Shown piece by piece: positions 1-6,067 of a stretch of 6,067 nucleotides of DNA. Location of the stretch: contig JAJFMS010000246.1 of NCBI GenBank assembly GCA_020696885.1, forward strand, positions 1-6,067, in the 5' to 3' direction. Every line of letters begins with the position of its first letter. Position 1 is the first letter of the stretch. Source of the DNA: Armatimonadota bacterium. Lineage in GTDB: Bacteria; Armatimonadota; SYMT01. Made by a program: the position numbers and the translations under genes. The notes beneath the pieces are model-generated. The model saw nothing but the letters and a program-made list of their open reading frames with translations, was not told the origin of the DNA and ran no database searches.

Positions 1-34
1 TACCCCTTCGCCCCACCGGGTTGCGAGTCCCGCG

Positions 35-1039
35 TTAGCGGTCGCTGGCCTCGGTCAACTGCACCTTGATGGTGCGGCTCTCCTCGCCGCGGCGGATGGA
101 GACGGCGACCACGTCGCCCGCCTTATGGTTGCGGAGCACGCGGCGCAGGTCGCCGGCGCCGCGCACCTTCTCGCCGTCCAGCGCCACCACCACGTCGCCT
201 ACCTTCAGCCCCGCCTTCTCTGACGGTGAATCGGCGGAGACCTCGGCGACCACGGCCCCTTCTTCCACGGACAGCTTCAGCTTGGCGGCCACTTCCGGCG
301 TTACGCTGTTCGGGATGATCCCGAGGACGGCCCGATGGATACCGCCCTTATCCAGCACCTGCTGCGCCACTTCCTTGGCCACGTTGATCGGCACCGCGAA
401 GCCCAGCCCACTGGCGCGGCCGATGATCCAGGTGTTAATACCGATGACGCGCCCCTGGGAGTCGAGGAGCGGGCCGCCCGAGTTGCCCGGGTTGATCGCC
501 GCGTCCGTCTGCACGAAGCCGACAAAGTCATCGGCGCTGCGCTGGCGGTTCGTGGCGGAGACGACGCCGGTGGTCACCGTGCCTTTCAGCCCCAGCGGGT
601 TACCGATGGCGATGGCGGTCTGGCCCACCTCGAGTCGATCCGAGTCGGCGATCGGCGCTTCGGGAAGGTCGTTCGCCGCCACCTTGACCACAGCGATGTC
701 TACCGTGGGATCGACCCCAACGACCTCGCCCTTGAACTTGCGGCCGTCCGCGAGTTGTACGTCCACCTGCTTCAGATTGCCCACCACGTGCGCGTTGGTG
801 AGGATGACGCCTTCGCGGCGGATCACCACGCCGGTGCCGGACCCACCCTCGCGGCTGATGCTGACGACCGCCGGACGGACCTGCTTGGAAACGGAAATCA
901 CCGTCTGCTCTTCCATACTGCGCGCAATGGCGGCCGCCTGGGCCCAGACGCTGGAGCCGGTGCCCACCAGCCCCTGACCTACTCCGAGACCTACGCCTGC
1001 CGCCAGAGACGCGGCCACAACAACAGATGCGTTTTTCAT
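35..1039 (-). CDS. htrA: Exported HtrA/DegS-type serine protease with one PDZ domain
   Basis: Envelope serine endoprotease of the trypsin-like HtrA/Deg family, which cleaves misfolded or signal proteins outside the cytoplasm. The 334-residue protein starts with a signal peptide (one Lys, then a hydrophobic stretch from about residue 4 to 25) and an A-x-A site at 33-35, so cleavage is likely after residue 35. The protease domain spans about 45-230. The catalytic triad is complete: His84 in TNAHVV, Asp114 in DPTVDIAV, and Ser187 in NPGNSGGPL. A single PDZ domain covers about 236-329 (GAVVAEVSADSPSEKAGL and GDVVVALDGE segments). One PDZ resembles DegS or HhoA rather than two-PDZ DegP. No retained membrane anchor is obvious, so the mature protein may be soluble in the periplasm. 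The ATG is preceded by AGGGA at 4 bases and GGAG at 11 bases. It is transcribed divergently from the propeller gene. The family call is very secure; the exact substrate is unknown. Confidence 0.95.
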   Translation of the reverse strand: MKNASVVVAASLAAGVGLGVGQGLVGTGSSVWAQAAAIARSMEEQTVISVSKQVRPAVVSISREGGSGTGVVIRREGVILTNAHVVGNLKQVDVQLADGRKFKGEVVGVDPTVDIAVVKVAANDLPEAPIADSDRLEVGQTAIAIGNPLGLKGTVTTGVVSATNRQRSADDFVGFVQTDAAINPGNSGGPLLDSQGRVIGINTWIIGRASGLGFAVPINVAKEVAQQVLDKGGIHRAVLGIIPNSVTPEVAAKLKLSVEEGAVVAEVSADSPSEKAGLKVGDVVVALDGEKVRGAGDLRRVLRNHKAGDVVAVSIRRGEESRTIKVQLTEASDR

Positions 1040-1053
1040 TGAGTCCCTATCTC

Positions 1054-1070
1054 CACCGGAACGGCCGGTG
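1054..1070 (-). promoter_or_regulatory. Hairpin abutting the protease ribosome binding site
   Basis: CACCGG and CCGGTG form a perfect 6-base inverted repeat around a 5-base loop. In the protease mRNA the 3' arm touches the GGAG element of the Shine-Dalgarno region (1051-1054), 11 bases before the ATG. A second AGGGA element at 1044-1048 stays free. The hairpin could tune translation, but GC-rich DNA makes short stems common, so the role is uncertain. Confidence 0.3.
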
Positions 1071-1176
1071 ATGGTTGTAGAGTCGCTCGCCGAGCGGCGT
1101 CGGGTCGAGGGCTAAATTCCCCCTCCGGCTGCGGACCGCGAATGGTGGATTGTATGCACCGGCACGAGCGACTGTC

Positions 1177-1199
1177 GTGTCATTTAGTACAAATGACAC
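1177..1199. promoter_or_regulatory. Perfect 9-5-9 inverted repeat, candidate operator
   Basis: The arms GTGTCATTT and AAATGACAC are exact reverse complements separated by AGTAC, giving a 23-base dyad. It is AT-richer than the surrounding DNA, which is typical of sites bound by dimeric helix-turn-helix repressors. It lies 138 bases from the protease ATG and about 250 bases from the propeller-protein ATG, so it could control either or both. A weaker stem, CACGA (1163-1167) with TCGTG (1175-1179), overlaps its left edge. The binding regulator is not encoded in the window and cannot be named from the site alone. Confidence 0.5.
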
Positions 1200-1299
1200 C
1201 TGGATCGTGCGACAGGTTCCCGTTTTGCCTGACGAAAGTGAGCCCATACGTTTCAAAGGCCCTCTCCATCGGTCGGGTAGGCGCTAGTCGTTGCACGCC

Positions 1300-1428
1300 G
1301 AACAGAGTCGGGGGAACTACCAAAGCTAGAGGCTCTGCGTTCCTTTTCTGCGACGCCCCGCTGAGTGGCCTGGCCGGACGCAAGTCTCGGGTTGGTCTCT
1401 ACCGCGCCGGAGTCGTAGCCTCGCTGCC
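1300..1428 (+). promoter_or_regulatory. Structured 5' leader, possible divergent riboswitch
   Basis: This stretch, ending 20 bases before the propeller-protein ATG, can fold into separate stems. CAGAGTC (1303-1309) pairs with GGCTCTG (1331-1337) with one G-U pair, extended by GAA/TTC beyond a bulge. CTCGG (1386-1390) pairs with CC-G-GAG (1407-1412), enclosing GGT/ACC around a CTCT loop. The segment GGACGCAAGTCTCGGG (1376-1391) followed by GTAGCCTCGCTGCC (1415-1428) resembles the conserved GACGCAAAGC...GGGYCU and GGUAGCCGGGUUGCC parts of class I cyclic-di-GMP (GEMM) riboswitches, which often precede exported PKD-domain proteins. The usual upstream GGCAAACC and GAAA tetraloop part is not recognised, so this may be a divergent form or chance. 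Riboswitch identity is speculative. Confidence 0.25.
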
Positions 1429-1448
1429 CGCTCGATCAGGAGACCGCA

Positions 1449-4403
1449 ATGCCACGCTCTGGTTCCGCCCGGGGAAACGCCGTCCCCGCCTACCGTCACC
1501 TCTGGGTGAGCGCACCGTGGCTGGCCTTGTGGGCCGGTCTGCTCCTGCTCACCGGGCTGGGCGTCTCGCGCGCGGCCATGGCCAGCATCGAGCGCGTGAG
1601 CGTGGACAGCAACGAACAGCCCGCGACGGAGAGCAGCTATCTCCTGGAGATCTCCGACGACGGGCGGTTCGTGGCCTTCGACTCGTTCGCTAGCAACCTG
1701 GTGGCCGGGGACGACAACGGAAATCGCGACGTGTTCGTGCGAGACCGCCAGTTGGGCGTGACCGAGCGGATCAGCCTCTTTGAGGACGGGACGGACGGCC
1801 CGAGCGGGAGCTACGACCCCGCCGTCAGCGGAGACGGCCGCACCATTGCGTTCAGCTCCACGGATGCCTTCGCGCCCGACTCGAACCTCGGTCACGACAT
1901 CTACGCGTGGGACCGGGAGACCGCGAAGATCGAGCGGATCAGTCGGACTAGCGAGGGGGTGGCGGGGAACGGCTTCAGCTTCTCCCCCGCCGTCAGTCGC
2001 GATGGCCGGCTGATCGCGTTCGGTTCCGGCTCGAACAACCTCGTCCCCGAGGACACGAACGGCAGCTTCGACTTCTTCGTTCACGACCGGCTGACGCACA
2101 CCACGGAGCGCGTCAGCGTGAGCTCTGCGGGCAAGGAAGGCAATGCCAGCGGGAACGGTGGCAGCGCGGATTGTGCGATCTCCGGTAACGGGCGCTACGT
2201 GGCGTTCCAGGGGTACTCCAGCAATCTGGTCCCAGGGGACACCAACGGCAGCGCCGACATCTTCGTGCGGGACCTCCAGACGGACACCACCGAGCGCGTC
2301 AGCCTCACCGACTCCGGAGACCAGGGGAGTTGGGACAGCTCCACTCCGGCACTCTCCGGGGACGGACGATTGGTAGCGTTCGAATCGATCGCCAGAAACC
2401 TCGTTCCCGACGATAACAACTTCGTTCCGGACGTCTTCGTCCGCGATCGCCAGACCGGCCACACCCGGCGCATCAGCGTGAGCAGCAGCGGCAGCGAGGC
2501 CACGGGCGGATCCAGCAATCCCACCTTCTCCGATGACGGGCGCAAGGTAGCGTTCACCTCCTATGCGGATAACCTGGTCACCGGCGACAACAACGGCACC
2601 GCGGACATCTTCGTCCACGACCTCGAAACCGGGACCACGCAGCGCGTCAGCGTCAGTGAGGCGGGCGTGCAGGGCAATGGATTTAGCGGCGCGGACGGCC
2701 CGGCCTCGCTCACCGCGGATGGTGGCCTGGTCGCGTTCCAGTCTTACGCCGACAACCTGGTCCCCGATGACAACAACGATCGTCCGGATGTGTTCGTGGC
2801 TACCTATGTTGCCGGCACCGGTAACCGGGCGCCGGCGTCGAATGCCGGGCCCGACCAGGGCGTCGGTATCCCCCACGACGGCAACCCGGCTACCAGCACC
2901 GCGTCCGTGACGCTAGACGGACGGGCTTCGTCCGACCCGGATGACGACACGCTCAGCTTCCAGTGGCGAAACGCGCAGAACGTCGTCCTCGGCACCACCG
3001 CTCTCCTTCCGGTCAACCTTCCGGCCGGCATTCACGTGCTCACGCTCCGCGTCAGTGATCCCGCCGGCCTTTTCTCAGAGGACCAGCTTACGGTGACGGT
3101 GGAGACGGAACCGAACCAAGCGCCCAGTGCCGACGCCGGCGCTGACAAGACCGGTTCCACTTCCGAGGCGACGGCCCAGGTGCAGCTCGACGGAGGGTCC
3201 AGTGCCGACCCGGACGGCGACACCTTGACCTATGCCTGGAGCGAGGGGACCACCCCGAGGGCCACCGGCGCCAGTCCCACCGTGGCCCTGGCGCCTGGCC
3301 TCCATGTGCTGACGTTGACCGTTACCGACCCGTACGGCGCTACGGACGCGGACCAGGTGCAGGTGACCGTGCAGGGCCAGGAGCCGCCCGGAGACTTCCC
3401 GCTGGACATCCATGCCATGTCCAGCACGGTGATCCAGCTCACGTGGAAGGACCCCAGCAAGAAAGAGAAGCAATTCGAAGTGCAGCGCTCGGAAGACGGC
3501 GGCGTCACGTGGACGAAGCAGGCCACCGTGAAGGCCTCAGCCGGGATCGGGCGCTCGGTGACGTGGAGCGACAAGCGCGTAGTGGCGGCGGTGCGCACTC
3601 CCGGCCTGCGAGCGGCGGCCGTGGAGCCCCGCGCGTACGGCTATCGCGTGCGCGCCATCATCCCTCGCGTGGAGGCGCTGGTATCCCGCTGGCGGTTCTG
3701 CTTCGTCCTCGCTCCGCCCACCGACTTGCAGGTAGAAGACTGGAGCCGGATTGCGGCCGGCAGCGACGTGCCGCTGCTCTGGCAGAACCGCAGCTTTGGA
3801 GACGAAGGCGTGGAGATGGAGATCGGCACGCCGATGCCCACGGGCTCGAGGCTGACGACCTACTTCCATCGAGTGCCGGGCCTCAGCCTGGTGCGGGCGA
3901 ACACCCCGGCGCTGACCGCCAATACGTACCACGAGATCCGGATCCGCCTCTACAGCGTGGCGTGCGGCGAGTCGTCCTGGTCCGAGCCGATCAAGTTCTT
4001 CACGCCTCCCAATGTGGCCGCCCGCGGCCTGGCGTCGATCGACATCACCACGCTCGTCTATTCAGGCCGGCGGAACGAGGTCGTGGAACCGAACGACCCG
4101 ATGCCTACGATCACGAATTCCGGTTCCTCGATCCTTCAGATCTGGACCAATCTTCCACAGCCCAATACGCCGTTCCTGGGGAGCATAACCGGGTACTACC
4201 TGAATCGAGGCCGGAGACACGATCAGCCCTCCATCACCATTCAACCCGGTACGTCGTATCAATTAGACTGGTCCTCGGTCCCTGACTTCAGGATCCGGTC
4301 GTCCGCTTCTCCGGGTCCTGTACCGGGCGTCTGGGCGCTGTACACCAGCGATCCGAGCAACCCGGTGATCCTCATCAACCTCCAGGGAACGGTGGTCCCC
4401 TAG
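1449..4403 (+). CDS. Large exported protein: PD40/TolB-like propeller, two PKD, two FN3-like, C-terminal Ig-like domain
   Basis: A 984-residue exported multidomain protein with no catalytic motif, probably a cell-surface, periplasmic or secreted binding protein. A signal peptide covers residues 1-45 (hydrophobic core about 23-38, likely cut after AAMA). Residues 46-455 hold seven repeats of about 56-62 residues, each with a DG[R]xVAF strand (D/N at 71, 129, 185, 247, 305, 363, 424), a D-x-N-x3-D loop, DVFVRD-like and TERVSV-like strands: a PD40/TolB-type beta propeller. PKD domains lie at about 462-552 and 557-642 (AGPDQ, SSDPDDDTLSFQW; SADPDGDTLTYAW). FN3-like domains follow at about 650-755 and 756-853. 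The tail (861-984), with ITNSGSSILQI and a final INLQGTV, resembles ASPM/choice-of-anchor Ig domains. No LPXTG, PEP-CTERM or type IX sorting signal is seen at the C-terminus. The start is supported by AGGAG at 1438-1442, 6 bases before the ATG. Its ligand is unknown. Confidence 0.9.
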   Translation: MPRSGSARGNAVPAYRHLWVSAPWLALWAGLLLLTGLGVSRAAMASIERVSVDSNEQPATESSYLLEISDDGRFVAFDSFASNLVAGDDNGNRDVFVRDRQLGVTERISLFEDGTDGPSGSYDPAVSGDGRTIAFSSTDAFAPDSNLGHDIYAWDRETAKIERISRTSEGVAGNGFSFSPAVSRDGRLIAFGSGSNNLVPEDTNGSFDFFVHDRLTHTTERVSVSSAGKEGNASGNGGSADCAISGNGRYVAFQGYSSNLVPGDTNGSADIFVRDLQTDTTERVSLTDSGDQGSWDSSTPALSGDGRLVAFESIARNLVPDDNNFVPDVFVRDRQTGHTRRISVSSSGSEATGGSSNPTFSDDGRKVAFTSYADNLVTGDNNGTADIFVHDLETGTTQRVSVSEAGVQGNGFSGADGPASLTADGGLVAFQSYADNLVPDDNNDRPDVFVATYVAGTGNRAPASNAGPDQGVGIPHDGNPATSTASVTLDGRASSDPDDDTLSFQWRNAQNVVLGTTALLPVNLPAGIHVLTLRVSDPAGLFSEDQLTVTVETEPNQAPSADAGADKTGSTSEATAQVQLDGGSSADPDGDTLTYAWSEGTTPRATGASPTVALAPGLHVLTLTVTDPYGATDADQVQVTVQGQEPPGDFPLDIHAMSSTVIQLTWKDPSKKEKQFEVQRSEDGGVTWTKQATVKASAGIGRSVTWSDKRVVAAVRTPGLRAAAVEPRAYGYRVRAIIPRVEALVSRWRFCFVLAPPTDLQVEDWSRIAAGSDVPLLWQNRSFGDEGVEMEIGTPMPTGSRLTTYFHRVPGLSLVRANTPALTANTYHEIRIRLYSVACGESSWSEPIKFFTPPNVAARGLASIDITTLVYSGRRNEVVEPNDPMPTITNSGSSILQIWTNLPQPNTPFLGSITGYYLNRGRRHDQPSITIQPGTSYQLDWSSVPDFRIRSSASPGPVPGVWALYTSDPSNPVILINLQGTVVP
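1584..2813 (+). repeat. Seven tandem propeller-blade repeats within the large exported protein
   Basis: Seven coding repeats of about 170-185 bases correspond to residues 46-455. Each encodes DG[R]-x-[VI]-A-F, then a N-L-V-like turn, the loop D-x-N-x3-D, and a DvFVrDr-x-T strand. The loop is kept in all seven: D88-N90-D94, D144-N146-D150, D202-N204-D208, D264-N266-D270, D322-N324-D328, D380-N382-D386 and D441-N443-D447. The ERVSV-type strand is absent after the seventh repeat but present before the first (IERVSV at 47-52), which matches ring closure by the N-terminus. Confidence 0.85.
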
Positions 4404-4423
4404 CCACGGAGGCGCAATGGAAT

Positions 4424-4503
4424 GCCGGAGTAGTGGAGAATTGGAAGAACGCGGTCCTACGGTCGCCTCAGTCAACCCGCCTCTGATTCTCCACTACTCC
4501 GGC
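4424..4503. repeat. 18-base perfect inverted repeat between convergent genes
   Basis: GCCGGAGTAGTGGAGAAT (4424-4441) and its exact reverse complement (4486-4503) flank a 44-base spacer. As RNA the stem extends inward by two G-U and two Watson-Crick pairs, giving about 22 pairs. It begins 20 bases after the stop of the propeller gene, and its right arm contains the stop codon of the sialidase remnant on the other strand. It could act as a bidirectional terminator-like hairpin, although no T-run follows either arm. It could equally be an inverted duplication of the sialidase gene end or a relic of a small mobile element. Confidence 0.7.
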
Positions 4504-4936
4504 GCCTTCCCGGCCTGGTTCACCACGGTTCGGATGGCCACCGGCTTTCTGGCCAGGATGTCTGCTTCGGTGAGCGTGGCCGTGAGGATCTGCCGGGCGC
4601 CATTGCGGTCGAAGTCGTAGATCAGGTGGATCGTGCCGTTGGGCGCCTGGACGCCGTCCGGATAGGAGACTCCCACGTGCTCGTCCAGGAGGAGCCCCGC
4701 GCTCCAGGTCTTCCCGTCGTCGCCCGAGAGGAACCCCTTGAGGTGCGAGCGCTTCGTGCTGCCGGCCGGCGGATCGTGGCGGACTAACAGCAGCCGACCG
4801 GACTTGAGCCGCCGGATGAAGAAGCGCGCGTTGATGTGGGGGATAGCGGAGGGCCGGCCGGGGCTCCCGCCGGGGCCGCGAGCGGCGCCATGACGAGAAG
4901 GGCGAGCGTCAGGACAGAAAGTGTAGAGGGATGCAC
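4494..4936 (-). pseudogene. Sialidase-like (exo-alpha-sialidase/BNR) gene remnant, internally deleted and frameshifted
   Basis: The C-terminal ~115 residues (4494 to about 4850) read as the end of an exported sialidase/BNR-repeat glycosidase: PHINARFFIRRLKSGRLLLV, the Asp-box-like LSGDDGKTW, then VSYPDGVQAPNGTIHLIYDF and a TEADILARK tail. Family members of this type usually run to several hundred residues. Just upstream, in another frame, a GTG at 4936 opens a signal peptide (VHPSTLSVLTLALLVMAPLA followed by APAGA). The two parts meet near 4853-4860 but are out of frame, and the catalytic N-terminal and central propeller blades are absent. The simplest reading is an exported sialidase that lost its middle in one deletion. 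An open frame in the C-terminal frame continues upstream to an ATG at 5045, but those added residues look like out-of-frame signal-peptide and intergenic DNA. GTG initiation has only a weak GGGA upstream. An assembly collapse could give the same picture. Confidence 0.7.
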
Positions 4937-5044
4937 GATCGATCCCAGAGAATTGCTTCGAACAGGAGGCGCCGAGGCAGCCGATAGCCAGTCTGTCAGA
5001 AAGCGCCTTCGCTTCCTCGCCGGTGTCCGCTCCGAACGCCTGCA

Positions 5045-6067
5045 ATGGAACAAGCCTTCACTATCGATGCCTGGGACGCGATCGCAGCCTCCGAGCGGGA
5101 GGCGATCCGCTGGGGCGACCGCCTGCTGATGCCCGAACACCTGCTCCTCGGTCTCCTTCAGGCCGGAGACGGCCCGGCCGCGCGGCTGCTGCTTCGGTTG
5201 GCCGTAGATCGCGGCGCGCTTCAGACACGCCTGGAGCGCTACCTCTCGCGTGAAGGTCACGAGGCGATCGAGTGCCCGCTGGCCAAGGAGGCCGTGGAGT
5301 ACCCAGACGGCGCGGAACCCGAGCCGAAGCCCGAGGAACCCGGTCGCGTGCTGATGACGCAGCGCGTGGATGAGATTTTCCAGGCTGCCGCGGAGTTCGC
5401 CTCCGGTTACGGTCTGGAAGAGGCCGGCTCGGAGCATCTGCTGGTGTCACTCGCCGGGGACACCGGCAGCCTCGCTGCCTGGAAGCTCGCGCAACTCGGC
5501 GCCACTGAAGACCGGCTGCGCTCCACCCTGGAAGCAGAGCTCCCGTCGGGCTGGCGCGCCCGTGCCGAGGAGGTGCGGCGCTTTGATCGGGATCAACCTC
5601 AGGCCGGGAACGCCGCGTTTCTGGCGGGGTTCGGCATGGTCTACCTGGGCCTGATGTGGGGTACGCTCCTGCTCGTCGTCTTCAACCAGGCGCGGGAGAC
5701 CGGGATACCGGTGTGGTCCATCATACCCGGACCGCTCCTGCTGCGATCGGCGTGGGCAGTCCTCGCGGCCGTGGTGCTGACCCCGGCGTACCTGGTGGGG
5801 AAACGGTGGGCCTGGTCCGCCTGCACCGGAAACCTGTTTGTCGTAACCGCAGCCAGCGCTGCATGGGCAGCGATGATCTACACCCGAGAGGGATGGCGGT
5901 CGGGAGACCCACTCTTCATAGCCAGCGGCATAGGACTCGTCGCCCTGGCGGCCGGAGCTGTCACCGTGGCATGTTTCGGCTCTCGCGGCTGGTTCTCCAT
6001 CAAACGCCGCGAGGGGTGGCGAGTCCTCCGGCGCGAGGGAGGATCGGCCCTGCTGCTCACCGGCCTG
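5045..6067 (+). CDS. Clp N-domain (two repeats) multi-pass membrane protein, 3' end beyond window
   Basis: An open frame of 341 codons with no stop before the window edge. Residues about 6-70 form a Clp N-terminal repeat (ASEREAIRWGDRLLMPEHLL then LGLLQAGDGPAARLLLRL), and about 103-166 a second (MTQRVDEIFQAAAEFASGYG, then EHLLVSLAGD). In ClpA/ClpB/ClpC this paired helical module binds substrates or adaptors. An acidic proline-rich linker (about 84-100) separates the repeats. Instead of an AAA+ ATPase, the frame continues into hydrophobic spans at about 190-213, 226-252, 256-279 and 286-312, then a basic stretch (KRREGWRVLRR, 320-330) and the start of another hydrophobic run. So this is a membrane protein with a probably cytoplasmic Clp-N head. 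ATG 5045 is the only start after an in-frame TAG at 4985, but it has no clear Shine-Dalgarno. It diverges from the sialidase remnant across 108 bases. Function is unknown; adaptor or sensor roles are inference. Confidence 0.8.
   Translation, partial: MEQAFTIDAWDAIAASEREAIRWGDRLLMPEHLLLGLLQAGDGPAARLLLRLAVDRGALQTRLERYLSREGHEAIECPLAKEAVEYPDGAEPEPKPEEPGRVLMTQRVDEIFQAAAEFASGYGLEEAGSEHLLVSLAGDTGSLAAWKLAQLGATEDRLRSTLEAELPSGWRARAEEVRRFDRDQPQAGNAAFLAGFGMVYLGLMWGTLLLVVFNQARETGIPVWSIIPGPLLLRSAWAVLAAVVLTPAYLVGKRWAWSACTGNLFVVTAASAAWAAMIYTREGWRSGDPLFIASGIGLVALAAGAVTVACFGSRGWFSIKRREGWRVLRREGGSALLLTGL

Larger units (their letters stand above)
1040..1448. other. Divergent intergenic control region
   Basis: These 409 bases separate two outward-facing genes and hold no convincing coding sequence. 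Short open frames exist on both strands, but they show no recognisable domain and overlap the palindromes. Visible elements are a hairpin beside the protease ribosome site, a perfect operator-like inverted repeat near the middle, and a potentially structured leader before the plus-strand gene. A TACAAT hexamer lies at 1154-1149 on the minus strand and could be a -10 box for the protease, but no matching -35 hexamer is found at 16-19 bases, so no promoter is called. A smaller 6-base inverted repeat with a one-base centre lies at 1084-1096. Confidence 0.7.

Noticed and set aside
66..1042. Long plus-strand open frames (66-977 and 335-1042) opposite the protease gene
   Set aside because: Antisense frames of a clear HtrA gene with complete catalytic triad; their products show no domain.
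1149..1154. TACAAT on the minus strand as a -10 box for the protease gene
   Set aside because: No acceptable -35 hexamer at 16-19 bases upstream, so a single hexamer is not enough evidence.
1047..1256. 69-codon minus-strand open frame in the divergent intergenic region
   Set aside because: It crosses the operator-like dyad and the protease ribosome site and encodes no recognisable domain or signal peptide.
1326..2876. 516-codon open frame on the minus strand opposite the propeller gene
   Set aside because: Its repetitive, Asp/Val/Ala-rich product is the antisense image of the propeller repeats in GC-rich DNA; the plus strand has a signal peptide, known domains and a good ribosome site.
4417..4620. 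67-codon plus-strand open frame starting 14 bases after the propeller gene stop, with GGAGG at 4408-4412
   Set aside because: The Shine-Dalgarno is good, but the frame runs through the inverted repeat and then antisense to the sialidase tail, and shows no recognisable motif; it may be a chance start or the stub of a lost downstream gene.
4784..5437. 217-codon minus-strand open frame overlapping the Clp N-domain gene
   Set aside because: Upstream of 4936 it is antisense to Clp N-domain coding sequence; only the signal-peptide stretch from 4936 downward is credible and is counted in the sialidase remnant.

Overview
The window is high-GC bacterial DNA holding three substantial genes or gene remnants plus one large secreted-protein gene. 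No tRNA, rRNA, CRISPR array, transposase or prophage gene is visible. Codon use is uniformly GC-rich, and the gene content (HtrA-type protease, TolB/PD40 propeller with PKD domains, exo-sialidase relative, Clp N-domain membrane protein) fits a free-living Gram-negative-type bacterium. Such content is common in Acidobacteria, Armatimonadetes, Planctomycetes and similar phyla, but the sequence does not fix the phylum.

Layout: positions 35-1039 (minus) encode a complete exported HtrA/DegS-like serine protease with one PDZ domain. Positions 1040-1448 are a 409-base divergent intergenic region. It carries a hairpin next to the protease ribosome site, a perfect 9+9 inverted repeat that looks like a repressor operator, and a structured leader upstream of the next gene that recalls parts of a class I cyclic-di-GMP riboswitch. 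Positions 1449-4403 (plus) encode a 984-residue exported protein: signal peptide, a seven-bladed PD40/TolB-like propeller, two PKD domains, two fibronectin-III-like domains and a C-terminal ASPM/choice-of-anchor-like Ig domain. An 18-base perfect inverted repeat with an internal spacer lies at 4424-4503, between this gene and the next one, which converges on it.

Positions 4494-4936 (minus) are the remains of an exported sialidase-like gene. The signal peptide and the C-terminal ~115 residues survive, but the middle is missing and the two parts are in different frames. Diverging from it, an open gene starts at 5045 (plus) and runs off the window end. Its first 341 residues hold two Clp N-terminal repeats followed by at least four membrane spans, with no AAA+ ATPase in view. 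It is easily missed because no stop codon falls inside the window.

The protease and the propeller protein share a divergent control region and both act outside the cytoplasm, so a common envelope or secretion role is plausible but not shown. The Clp N-domain membrane protein and the sialidase remnant are the least ordinary items.
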